A DNA stretch of 64,000 nt, taken from assembly GCF_025642785.1 (NCBI RefSeq), contig NZ_JANZKU010000025.1, positions 1 through 64,000 on the forward strand. Direction: 5' to 3'. The translations under genes and the position numbers were made by a program. This document shows positions 8,228 through 17,213 of this stretch, one piece after another; the stretch's first letter is position 1, and each line of letters opens with the position of its first letter. Under the pieces are notes generated by a model, which did not search any database, was not told where the DNA came from, and saw only the letters and a list, made by a program, of their open reading frames with translations. The DNA is from Pseudomonas sp. RIT-PI-AD. Lineage in GTDB: Bacteria; Pseudomonadota; Gammaproteobacteria; Pseudomonadales; Pseudomonadaceae.

Positions 8228-10075
8228 TCAGAACAGCTCGAGCTGGTCCGTCGCGCCGGGCGCCCGTGGCGCCGGGTCCGCCGGCGCGGGGGCGGCGGGA
8301 CCCGCCAGGGCCAGGCGGCGCGCCAGGCCGGCGGCGCGCTCGGCGCGGCTGAGCACGGCCTCCTCCAGGCGCGCCGGCAGGCCCCAGACGTCCACCCGAC
8401 GCTTGGCGCGGGTGATGCCGGTGTAGAACAGCGCGCGGGTCAGCAAGGGGCTGGGCTGTTCCGGCAGGACCAGCAGCACCTCGCGGAACTCCGAGCCCTG
8501 GCTTTTGTGCACGGTCATGGCGAAGGCGCTGTCGTGGCTCGGCAGCCGCGCCGGGGCGAAACGCCGGTGGCCCTGCTCGCCTTCGAAGAACACCGCCAGG
8601 CCGCGCTCGGTCGGCAGGCACAGGCCGACATCGCCGTTGAACAGGCCGAGGGCGTAGTCGTTCTGCCGCACCATCACCGCCCGCCCCGGATACCAGCGCT
8701 CGCGGCCGGCGACGCCCAGGCGGCGCTTGATCCGGGTTTCCAGGCCGTCGTTGAGCCCCGCCACGCCCCAGGGGCCTTCGCGCTGGGCGGTCAGCGCGCG
8801 GAAGTCGCCGAAGGCGGCGAAGGCGCGCGGCGGATCGCCCGCGCGGGCCGCCGCCAGATAGGGCGCATAGCCGGCGTCGAGGCGGTCGAGCAGGGCACCG
8901 CTGCCCGGCGCGGGATTCCAGCCGAGGTCTTCGCGGCCTTCGCGCAACAGGTCGATCACGCCCTGCGCGTCGCCGGCGTTGATCCGCCGGGCCAGCTCGC
9001 CGATCCCGCTGGCCTCGGCGAAACGGTGGCTGTGCACGAGCAGCACTACGGCATCCCCGAGCCGCGAGGTCGGCGTCTCCACCGGTACCTGCTGCCCGGT
9101 CAGGCGACGCAGGTCGGCCGCCGCCGCGGCGTCGAAGCCGCGCCCTTCGCAGAGTTCGGCGAAGACCGCGCCGGCTTCCACGGCGGCCAGTTGGTCCTTG
9201 TCGCCGAGCAGGATCAGCCGGGCGCCGGACGGTAGCGCGTCGAGCAGCTTGGCCATCAGCGCCAGGTCGACCATCGAGGCTTCGTCCACCACCAGCACGT
9301 CCAACGCCAGCGGGTTGCCGGCGTGATGGCGCACCTGCGGGCTGTCGCCGCGGCTGCCGAGCAAACGGTGCAAGGTGCGCGCCTCCTCCGGCAGGGCCGC
9401 GCGCACCGCCTCGTCCACCGGCAGCGTCGCCTTGGCCGCGCGGATCGCCTCGGCCATCCGCGCCGCCGCCTTGCCGGTGGGCGCGCCGAGGCCGATGGCC
9501 AGGGGCCGCTCGCTCGGCTGCTCCAGCAGCGCGGCGAGCAGCCGCACCACCGTGGTGGTCTTGCCGGTGCCGGGGCCGCCGGAGATCACCGCCAGGTTGC
9601 GCCGCACCGCCTGGGCCGCGGCCAGGCGCTGCCAGTCGGGTTGCTCGACATTGCCGGCGAACAGCCGGGCCAGGGATTCGCCCAGGCGCGCCTCGTCCAC
9701 CGGCGGGCGTTCGCCGCTGCGCCGCAGCAATTGCTCGGCCAGGGCGGTTTCGTAGGCGTGGTAGCGCGCCAGGTAGAGCCGTGTGTCGTCGAGGATCAAC
9801 GGCGCGAAACCGCCCGCCGGCGCCACCAGCGGCGAGGCCCGCAGCACCGCCAGCCAATCGTCCAGGGCCGGCAGGCACAGGCCCTCGCCGTCCTCGTCGA
9901 ATACCCGCTGCCCGGCCAGCCGCGCCAGCGGCAGGCACACGTCGCCCTCGGCCAGGGCCGCGCAGCACAGCGCCGCGGCGGCCAGCAAGGGCAGCGGGGC
10001 CTGGGGGTCGAGCCGGCGCAGGCTGTCGACGAAGGCCCGCTCCAGGGCGCCCAGGCTCAGCTCGGCGAGGTTCAT
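8228..10075 (-). CDS. recD: RecD, exonuclease V alpha subunit
   Basis: The fast 5'-3' helicase subunit of RecBCD, the enzyme that resects double-strand breaks. The product has 615 aa (family about 600). Walker A SGGPGTGKTTT lies at residues 165-174; motif II VVDEASMVDL, and C-terminal MTVHKSQGSEF and GITRAKRRV are present. Its ATG overlaps the recB stop codon by 4 bp, so translation is probably coupled. It is the last of the recC-recB-recD run, 85 bp before rubB on the same strand. Confidence 0.96.
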   Translation of the reverse strand: MNLAELSLGALERAFVDSLRRLDPQAPLPLLAAAALCCAALAEGDVCLPLARLAGQRVFDEDGEGLCLPALDDWLAVLRASPLVAPAGGFAPLILDDTRLYLARYHAYETALAEQLLRRSGERPPVDEARLGESLARLFAGNVEQPDWQRLAAAQAVRRNLAVISGGPGTGKTTTVVRLLAALLEQPSERPLAIGLGAPTGKAAARMAEAIRAAKATLPVDEAVRAALPEEARTLHRLLGSRGDSPQVRHHAGNPLALDVLVVDEASMVDLALMAKLLDALPSGARLILLGDKDQLAAVEAGAVFAELCEGRGFDAAAAADLRRLTGQQVPVETPTSRLGDAVVLLVHSHRFAEASGIGELARRINAGDAQGVIDLLREGREDLGWNPAPGSGALLDRLDAGYAPYLAAARAGDPPRAFAAFGDFRALTAQREGPWGVAGLNDGLETRIKRRLGVAGRERWYPGRAVMVRQNDYALGLFNGDVGLCLPTERGLAVFFEGEQGHRRFAPARLPSHDSAFAMTVHKSQGSEFREVLLVLPEQPSPLLTRALFYTGITRAKRRVDVWGLPARLEEAVLSRAERAAGLARRLALAGPAAPAPADPAPRAPGATDQLELF

Positions 10076-13000
10076 CGGGGGCCTCCGTGGCCGGTCTCGA
10101 ACAGGCGGTCCAGGGCGTCCAGCAAGGCGTCGTCCGGGCGATGGAAATACACCCCGGCCTCGGGCATGCCCCGCAGGAACAGGTAGTAGGCGCCGCCCAG
10201 TTGCGCGTCCTGGAAGTCCGCCAGGCGCAGGCGCAGGAAGCGCCGCAGCGCCACCAGGTAGATCAGGTATTGCAGGTGATAGTGCTCGGCGGCGATGGCC
10301 TGCTCCAGGCGCTCGCCGCGGTAGTGACCGGCGTCCGGCCCGAGCCAGTTGGACTTGTAGTCGGCGATGTACCAGCGCCCCTCATGTTCGAAGGTCAGGT
10401 CGATGAAGCCCTTCATGAAGCCGCGCAGGCTGTCGAACTCCAGGCGTTCGGCGGCCAGGCGCATGGGGTCCGGCAGGCCGTGGGCCGGGTCGGCGAGCAG
10501 GGCGCGCAGGCCGAGCACGTCGAGGCCGGCCACCGGGAAGGTGAAGCCCAGCTCCGGCAGGCGCCGGCTCGGCTCGAGGCCGGACAGGCGCAGGCCGTGG
10601 CCGTCGAGGTCGGTGTCGAGCACCCGGCGCAGGTGGGCGCTGGCGATCTCCGTCCAGCTCTCGGGCAGACCGTGGCCTTTCAGGTGCAGTTCCACCAGGG
10701 CCGGCAACTCGTCCTCGCCGCGCACCCAGCTTTCGAGGATGGCGTGCAGGCAGGTGCCGGCGCGGGCGCCGCGGGGGAAGGCGAAGAAGCCCTCGCCCGG
10801 CTCGATCGCTGCAGGCACCACGAAGGCGTCGCGGTCCGGTGCCTCCATGTGCATGCCGGCGGCCAGCCCGGAGAAGCTGCCGATGCGCCAGGCGCTGTAG
10901 AGCGCGCGATCCAGCAGGGCCAGGGGCGCCGGTGGCGCGGCGCGGGACTCGCCCTGGGCACGGGCCTCGTCCTGCAGCGGCGCGACCACCGCCATCTGGC
11001 CCTCGCTGGTGGCCGCCAGGCGCTCCAGTTCCTCGCGCAGCACGGCGCCGTCGCGGTCCGCCAGGTGCGCGGCCAGTTCGTCGAGCAGCGCCTCGCCGGG
11101 CAGGTGCCGGCCGTGCAGCAGCCAGGCCAGGGCGCTGCTGTGCAGGCCTTCCTCGGGCAGGCCGCCATCGGCCTTCGCCTTGGGCGCGGCGATCGGTCCC
11201 CAGTGCAGCCAGAGCCGGTCGCGGGCCCGGGTCAGGGCCACGTAGGTCAGCCGCAGGCGCTCGGCGAAACGCTCACGGCGGGCGCCGAGGCGATGGGTGT
11301 CGAGGTTTTCGCCGCCGAAGTCCAGCAGCGGCGTGCCGTCCTCGGCGTGGCAGGTGATGTCTTCCTCGCGGCGCAACAGCGCGCCGTCCCACAGGTAGGG
11401 ACAGAACACCAGGGGGTACTCGAGCCCCTTGCTGGTATGCACGGTGACGATCTGCACCCGCTCGGCATCGCTTTCCAGGCGCAGCAGCGCATCCTCGCCG
11501 TGGGCGTCGCTGGCGCGCTGGGCGTTGAACCAGGCCAGCAGCGGTTCCAGCCCCGGCCGCGCCAGGCTTTCCGCCTGCAGCAGTTCGGCCAGGTGCAGCA
11601 GGTTGGTCAGGCGGCGTTCGCCGTCCGGCAGGGCGATCAGCCGCTCGGCGACCCCCTGCTCGTCGAGCCAGGCGCGGAAAGCGCGCATGAAGCCCTGTTG
11701 CTGCCAGAGCTGGTGGTAGCGCTCGGCGCTCTCCCGCTCGGCGTCCCAGGCCTGCTCGTCGTCCTGGCAACGCGCCAGGTGCGCGCCGTCGCGACCCAGC
11801 AGGCGGCTGGCCAGGGCGTAGCGCAGCACCCCTTCGCGGCCCGGCTCGGCATAGGCGGCGAGCACCGCGGCCAAGGCTTCGGCTTCTTCGCTGTGCCACA
11901 CGCTGTCGCGGCCGCGGCGCACGCTGGGTACGCCCCGCGCGCCCAGCTCGGCGGCCACCGCCGAAGCCTGGCGGTGGCTGGCCACCAGCACGGCGATATG
12001 GCCGCCCTTGAGCGGCGTGCGCTGCCCCGCGTCCTCGAAATAGGCCGCGCCCTCGGCGCTGGCGGCGAGCAGCGCGGCGATGCGCCGGGCGGTGTCGCGG
12101 GCCACCCGTTCGCCGGCCTCGCCCTTGCCCAGGGGGTCGTCGCCGAGCCAGACCAGCTCCAGCGGCGCGCCCTCTTCCGGCAACACCAGGCGGGCGCGGG
12201 CGCGGTCGCTGGCGCCCACCGGTGGGTATTCCAGGCCGGGCTCGGCGAACGGCAGCGGACGGTCGAACAGGCGGTTCAGCGCGGCGATCAACTGCGGGGT
12301 GGAACGGTGGTTGACCGCCAGGCTGTACTGGCGCGCGGCTTCTTCGCGGGCCTTGAGGTAGGTGGCCAAATCGGCGCCGCGGAAGGCGTAGATGGCCTGC
12401 TTGGGATCGCCGACGAAGCACAGGTCGCCGGCCTCGGCGTAGATCCGCCGGAAGATCCGGTACTGCACCGGATCGGTGTCCTGGAACTCGTCGATCAGCG
12501 CCACCGGGTAGCGCCCGCGCAGGGTCGCCGCCAGGTCCTCGCCGGCCGCTCCGTGCAGGGCGTCGTCGAGGCGGTTGAGCAGATCGTCGAAGGCCAGCAG
12601 GCGCTGCGCCGCCTTGCGCGCCGGCAGCTCCAGGTTGAGCGCGTCGAGCAGGCGCACCTGCAGGGCGATCAGCCGCGCCGCGCCCACCGGCTCGGCCTCG
12701 GCAAGGGCCTCGAGCAGCCCCTGGAAGGCATCCGCGGGCGCCGCCAAGGGCACCTCGCATCCCTTGCGAGTGGCCTTTTCCAGCGCCGCGCGGGCGAGCT
12801 TTTCCAGGCCGGCGGGGGCCGCGAACAAGGCCGCCGGATCGGCGAAATAGCCCTCCAGCTCGCCCTGCCAGAGGCGCAGCTTGAGCGCGTCGTAGCTGCG
12901 TTTGTTGAGGCCGTCGAAGGCGCACAGCGCGTCCAGCCAGGCGTCGCCCTCGGCGTGCCAGGCGTCCCGCGCGCGCGTCCAGGCGCCTTCCACGGCGGAC

Positions 13001-13611
13001 AGGTCGCCCTGCCCGGCCTCGCGCGGCTCGATGCGCAGGTAGGGCTTGCCCAGGTGTCCGCGCAGGCGCTGGCGCAGCCACAACGGGGTAATTCGCCGCT
13101 GGGCGAGGAAGCGCGCCCAGGCCGGCTCGGCCTCGGCCAGCTCACGTCGCCAGAGGTCGGCGAGCAGGGCGTCGAGCACCTCGCGGTCGTCGCTGGTCAG
13201 TTCGCTGTCGAAGTCGCCGCCGGCCTCGAAGGCCGCATCCTGCAGGGCGCGCTGGCAGAAGCCGTGGATGGTGAAGATCGCCGCCTCGTCGAACCCGTGC
13301 ACCGCCAGCAACAAACGCCGGTGCGCCTCCTCGCCGGGGTAGCGGGCGTGCAGCCGGGCGATCAGCGGGTCCGCCGCCGTGCCGCCCTCGTAGACCGCCA
13401 GCAGCGCCGCCAGCCGCGCGCGGATGCGCTCGCGCAACTCGGCGGTGGCCGCGGTGGTGTAGGTCACCACCAGGATCTGCCCCACCGACAACTGCCGTTC
13501 CAGCAGCAGGCGCGCGTACAGCGCGGTGAGCGTCCAGGTCTTGCCGGTGCCGGCGCTGGCCTCGATCAGCGAGCGACCGTCGAACGGCGAATCGAGCAGG
13601 TCGAGGCTCAT
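10072..13611 (-). CDS. recB: RecB, exonuclease V beta subunit
   Basis: The 3'-5' helicase and nuclease subunit of RecBCD, 1179 aa, almost exactly the length of the E. coli protein. The UvrD-type helicase part has Walker A (EASAGTGKTW, GTGKT at residues 21-25), motif II LIDEFQDTDPVQY, and VTVHTSKGLEYPLVF. The C-terminal nuclease domain keeps its catalytic residues in FIDLTFEHEGRWYIADYKSN, with D1084 and K1086 matching the essential Asp-x-Lys, so the complex should be nuclease-competent. It overlaps recC and recD by 4 bp on each side. Confidence 0.97.
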   Translation of the reverse strand: MSLDLLDSPFDGRSLIEASAGTGKTWTLTALYARLLLERQLSVGQILVVTYTTAATAELRERIRARLAALLAVYEGGTAADPLIARLHARYPGEEAHRRLLLAVHGFDEAAIFTIHGFCQRALQDAAFEAGGDFDSELTSDDREVLDALLADLWRRELAEAEPAWARFLAQRRITPLWLRQRLRGHLGKPYLRIEPREAGQGDLSAVEGAWTRARDAWHAEGDAWLDALCAFDGLNKRSYDALKLRLWQGELEGYFADPAALFAAPAGLEKLARAALEKATRKGCEVPLAAPADAFQGLLEALAEAEPVGAARLIALQVRLLDALNLELPARKAAQRLLAFDDLLNRLDDALHGAAGEDLAATLRGRYPVALIDEFQDTDPVQYRIFRRIYAEAGDLCFVGDPKQAIYAFRGADLATYLKAREEAARQYSLAVNHRSTPQLIAALNRLFDRPLPFAEPGLEYPPVGASDRARARLVLPEEGAPLELVWLGDDPLGKGEAGERVARDTARRIAALLAASAEGAAYFEDAGQRTPLKGGHIAVLVASHRQASAVAAELGARGVPSVRRGRDSVWHSEEAEALAAVLAAYAEPGREGVLRYALASRLLGRDGAHLARCQDDEQAWDAERESAERYHQLWQQQGFMRAFRAWLDEQGVAERLIALPDGERRLTNLLHLAELLQAESLARPGLEPLLAWFNAQRASDAHGEDALLRLESDAERVQIVTVHTSKGLEYPLVFCPYLWDGALLRREEDITCHAEDGTPLLDFGGENLDTHRLGARRERFAERLRLTYVALTRARDRLWLHWGPIAAPKAKADGGLPEEGLHSSALAWLLHGRHLPGEALLDELAAHLADRDGAVLREELERLAATSEGQMAVVAPLQDEARAQGESRAAPPAPLALLDRALYSAWRIGSFSGLAAGMHMEAPDRDAFVVPAAIEPGEGFFAFPRGARAGTCLHAILESWVRGEDELPALVELHLKGHGLPESWTEIASAHLRRVLDTDLDGHGLRLSGLEPSRRLPELGFTFPVAGLDVLGLRALLADPAHGLPDPMRLAAERLEFDSLRGFMKGFIDLTFEHEGRWYIADYKSNWLGPDAGHYRGERLEQAIAAEHYHLQYLIYLVALRRFLRLRLADFQDAQLGGAYYLFLRGMPEAGVYFHRPDDALLDALDRLFETGHGGPR

Positions 13612-16600
13612 GACTCCTCCTCCTCGTCCGCCGCCAGGGCGTCCAGCGCCGGGCCGAGCAGCTCCAGGGCGAGCCGTTCGAAACGCTCGTCCAGCGGGTC
13701 GCGGTCGCGGAAGGCCAGGGCGTACCAGGGGTCCTGGGATTCCCCGGCGAAGTGGTCGTTGCCCTCCCAGATCACCCGCGCCTTGGCGCGGGCGGCGTCG
13801 AGCGGCTGCTTACGCCCGGGCTTGCGCCAGCCGCTGGCGAAGGCGCGGCTCGTGCGGGTGAGCAACGGCAGCGGCGCGCACAGCGCGTCGCGATAGGCCA
13901 GCAACCAGGGTTCCAGGCGCGCCGCAGCGTCGTCCAGGGGCCCCAGGCGCCAGTCGCCGGCGGGAGACATCAGCCGGCTGTGGCGGGCGATGCCGGGGGG
14001 CGCGACCAGGTTGAGCAGCAGGTGGCGCAGCCAGAACGGCGCCAGCTCCCAATCGCCAAGGGCGTTCAACCGCCAGTCGAACAGGCCTTCGGCGGTGACC
14101 CCGTCGAGCCAGCCGTGCAGGCGCACGCCGGCCAGTTCGAGGTCCACCGGCAGCGGTTGCGGGATGTCCGCCGGGCGCGCCGCCAGCAGCTTCGGCGCGA
14201 AGGCCCGCACCGGGCCGCGCAACTGGCCCCACAGGGCATGCCCCAGCTCGCCGGCCGGCAGCCAGCCGGCGGCGCGGGCGATCTCGCGCTCCTGCTGCTC
14301 CGACCAGCCGCGCTCCACCGCGTCCAGGCTGAGCTGGCGCAGGCCGCGCAGGGCCGGGCGCTCCAGGGCGAAGGGCTCGTCGAGGGGCAGGGCTTCCTCG
14401 CTGTCCGGCAGGCGCAGACCGAGGCGCTGCTCGAGGAGGAAACGCGACGGGTTGCGGAAGCACTGGATCAGCAGCGACGGCTCCAGGGTCGACCAATCGC
14501 CCTCGGGCGCGGCCAGGGCCTCGGCGAAGGGCGCGTCGGGCGGCCGTGGCGCGGCGGCGAGGCGCTGGGCGGCGCGATGCCAGGGCGCGGCGAATCCGAG
14601 GAAGCCGCCGCCGGCGAAGTTGCCGGGGGCGAAGGGTTGCAGCGGGTGGGCGAAGCTCAGGCGCTGGCTGGCGCGGCCGCGCGTGGCGTCCTCGGCGGCG
14701 GTCATGTCGATGCTTTCCAACAGTTCGCTGACCAGCACCGAGGGCGGCAGCGCCGCGTTGTCCCGGGGGTCGCGGCCGACGTAGCTGAGGTAGAGGCCGT
14801 CGCGGGCCGAGAGCAGGGTTTCCAGCAGCAGGTAGCGGTCGTCCAGGCGCCGCGCGCGATCGCCGCGGCGCGGATGGCGTGCGATCAGGTCGAAGCCGGC
14901 GGCCGGGGTCCGCCGCGGGAAGGCGCCGTCGTCCAGGCCGAGCAGGCAGACCTGACGGAACGGCAGGCTGCGCATCGGCACCATGGTGCAGAAGGTCACC
15001 GCGCCGGTGAGGAAGCCGGAGGCGCCGCCGCCCTGGTCGAGGGCCGCGAGCAGGTGCTGGCGCACCAGTTCCAATTCCAGCGGGCGACGGATGCCGGCGG
15101 CCTCGGCCTGCTCGCGCAGGGCGCCGCAGGCCTGGGACAGCAGCAACAAGGTGTCGCCGGCCTCGCGTTCGTCGAACAGCAGGTCGATCAGCCCTTGCAG
15201 GGTATCCGCCCACTCGTGCAAGGGCCGCGGCCGCGCCAGGTCGGTGGCCAGCGCGGCGAGGCGCTGGACGAAGGCCGCCAGTCGCCCGAGCAATTGCCCG
15301 CGGGCGCCTTCCAGGGCATCCAGGGGCCAGACGCCGCCGAGCAGCGGCGGCGCAGCGCCGGCCAGGCGCGGCGGCGCAGCGAAGCCCAGCAGCAGGCGGT
15401 CCAGCCCCTGGCGCCAGCCGAAGGCCTCGTCGGACGGTAGGCCCAGGCGTTCGCGGTGCTGGGCGTCGCGGCCCCAGCGCACGCCGGCGTCGCGCAGCCA
15501 GTCGCGCAGCAGCGGCAGGTCATCCGCCTCGATCCCGGCGCGCGCGGCCAGGGCCGGCTGTTCCAGCCAGGCCAGCAGTTCCTCGGCACCGAAGCGGCTG
15601 TCCGGCAGGCCGAGCAGGGCGATGAACGCCTCCACCAGCGGCAGCTCGGCGCGCAGGCTGCGGTCGGCCAGGCTGTAGGGGATGTGCGGGGTGGCGCGGG
15701 TCGCGGCGTCGCGGCTGGCGAACACCGCTTCGATGTAGGGGGCATAGCGCTCGATATCGGGGGTCAGCACCACCACCTGGTCGGGGCTCAGGCTGGGGTC
15801 GGCCCGGAAGCGCGCGAGCAACTGGTCGTGCAGTACCTCCACCTCGCGCAGGGCCGAGTGGCAGGCGTGCACCTCCAGGGAGCGGTCGTCGTCGCGCAGG
15901 GCGATGCGCTCCCCGGGCAGGCGCGTGCGCAGGCGCAGGATGTCGTTCTGGATCGCGTGCAACAGGCTGTCGTCGCGCAGGTCGGGGTCTTCGGCGTAGA
16001 GCCCGATGTCCTGGCCGCCCTCGGCGGACACCAGGGCGAACAACGCATCGAAGAAATCGCGACCCTGCTTGCCGAGGCTGGCCAGCAGCGGATGGCCGAC
16101 GTCCAGGTACCAGGCGTCCACCCCTTCGGCGAACAGGCCCGGGGAATCGGGACCCGACTCGGACGGCGACCGCGAGGCGATCGCCGAGGCCCCGCCGGCG
16201 TCGCGCCGGGCCAGCTCGCGGATGTCGCGGATCTCGCCCCAGGCCTCGCGGCTGGGGTTGAGGGTGAAGAGCACCACCTCGGTGTGCCGCGCCAGCCCTT
16301 CGAGCACCCGCAAGTGATGGGGCGGCAGGCTGCTGATGCCGAACACCACCAGCCGCTCGGGCAGGCCGTCCAGCGGCGCGTCGTCGTGCAAGCGCGCCAG
16401 CAGGTCGCCGAGCAGGCGCGCGCGGTGCGGGTGGCCATCGGCGGTCAGTTCGCGCCAGAGCAACGCCTGCCAGGCTTCGTCGGGCCCCAGGTCGAGGTGC
16501 TCGCCGCGCTCCCAGGCGGCCAGCCAGTCGTCGCGGTACAGCAGGTACTGGTCGAACACGTCGGCGATGCGCGCGGCCAGGGACAGCCGCCGGCGCGCGT

Positions 16601-16952
16601 CGCCGCCGTCCAGGTAGCGGGCCAGGCGCGGGGTGCGCTGCAGGTTGTCGGCTTCGCACAGCCAATCGTACAGCCGCCAGGTCAGGGTCACCGGGTTGAA
16701 CGCCGACTGCGGCGGCAACGCGCCGAGCACCTGGCGGGTCAAGTCCCAGACGAAACGCGCCGGCAGGTGGATCTCCAGTTGCATGGCGATGCCCTGGCGG
16801 CGCGCCAGCTGCAGGGTCAGCCAGCGGCCCATGCCCTGGCTCGGCACCACCACCCGCGCCGGCGCCAGCGGGTCGCGCTGGGGCTGTGCGAGCAGCGCGC
16901 AGGCCAGCTCGCCGAGGCTTTCCAGATCGTTGGCGTGGTAGAGGTTGAGCAT
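13608..16952 (-). CDS. recC: RecC, exonuclease V gamma subunit
   Basis: The Chi-recognition and scaffold subunit of RecBCD, 1114 aa (E. coli about 1120). The N-terminus MLNLYHANDLESLGELA and the inactive helicase-like fold with VVVPSQGMGRWLTLQLA and LPFRQVCLLGLDDGAFPR are typical. Walker motifs are degenerate, as in other RecC proteins. First gene of the leftward recC-recB-recD run; its promoter must lie in the 261-bp divergent gap before yjbB. Chi specificity differs between bacterial groups and cannot be read from the sequence alone. Confidence 0.96.
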   Translation of the reverse strand: MLNLYHANDLESLGELACALLAQPQRDPLAPARVVVPSQGMGRWLTLQLARRQGIAMQLEIHLPARFVWDLTRQVLGALPPQSAFNPVTLTWRLYDWLCEADNLQRTPRLARYLDGGDARRRLSLAARIADVFDQYLLYRDDWLAAWERGEHLDLGPDEAWQALLWRELTADGHPHRARLLGDLLARLHDDAPLDGLPERLVVFGISSLPPHHLRVLEGLARHTEVVLFTLNPSREAWGEIRDIRELARRDAGGASAIASRSPSESGPDSPGLFAEGVDAWYLDVGHPLLASLGKQGRDFFDALFALVSAEGGQDIGLYAEDPDLRDDSLLHAIQNDILRLRTRLPGERIALRDDDRSLEVHACHSALREVEVLHDQLLARFRADPSLSPDQVVVLTPDIERYAPYIEAVFASRDAATRATPHIPYSLADRSLRAELPLVEAFIALLGLPDSRFGAEELLAWLEQPALAARAGIEADDLPLLRDWLRDAGVRWGRDAQHRERLGLPSDEAFGWRQGLDRLLLGFAAPPRLAGAAPPLLGGVWPLDALEGARGQLLGRLAAFVQRLAALATDLARPRPLHEWADTLQGLIDLLFDEREAGDTLLLLSQACGALREQAEAAGIRRPLELELVRQHLLAALDQGGGASGFLTGAVTFCTMVPMRSLPFRQVCLLGLDDGAFPRRTPAAGFDLIARHPRRGDRARRLDDRYLLLETLLSARDGLYLSYVGRDPRDNAALPPSVLVSELLESIDMTAAEDATRGRASQRLSFAHPLQPFAPGNFAGGGFLGFAAPWHRAAQRLAAAPRPPDAPFAEALAAPEGDWSTLEPSLLIQCFRNPSRFLLEQRLGLRLPDSEEALPLDEPFALERPALRGLRQLSLDAVERGWSEQQEREIARAAGWLPAGELGHALWGQLRGPVRAFAPKLLAARPADIPQPLPVDLELAGVRLHGWLDGVTAEGLFDWRLNALGDWELAPFWLRHLLLNLVAPPGIARHSRLMSPAGDWRLGPLDDAAARLEPWLLAYRDALCAPLPLLTRTSRAFASGWRKPGRKQPLDAARAKARVIWEGNDHFAGESQDPWYALAFRDRDPLDERFERLALELLGPALDALAADEEEES

Positions 16953-17126
16953 CGCGGCGCCGCGGGGAAGGATCGAAGCGCAAGGGTAACAAGAAGCACC
17001 GCCGCGCGCCGCCCCGGCGCTTCCCCGTGCCCGACGGCACGGCCGCCGCGCCAGCTACGCTGAGGGAAAGCCGCCAGGGATGGATCGGTCACGCCGGCGA
17101 ACTCGCGATTGCAATTCGAGACAAAT

Positions 17127-17144
17127 ATGACAATCGTGTGACAT
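17127..17144 (-). promoter_or_regulatory. Pho-box-like direct repeat upstream of yjbB
   Basis: On the minus strand this reads ATGTCAC ACGA TTGTCAT: two 7-bp units separated by 4 bp, so the TGTCA cores are 11 bp apart. That is the spacing and core of a PhoB operator (CTGTCAT - 4 - CTGTCAC). It lies 70 bp before the phosphate-transporter gene yjbB and about 175 bp from recC, in their shared divergent region. Its orientation points away from yjbB, which is less usual for activation, so the call is a candidate only. Confidence 0.4.
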
Positions 17145-17213
17145 CCATCCGTACCCCGTCCGTCCCATGGGCGTTCGTCGCGGCTCTATCCTCGTCAGTC
17201 CGGAGGGCCACCC

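Noticed and set aside
9781-13896. A 1371-codon rightward open frame opposite recB/recD
   Set aside because: It is antisense to proteins with intact catalytic motifs. Long antisense frames are expected in DNA with G/C at nearly all third positions; the translation is Gln/Ala/Gly/Arg-rich without domains.
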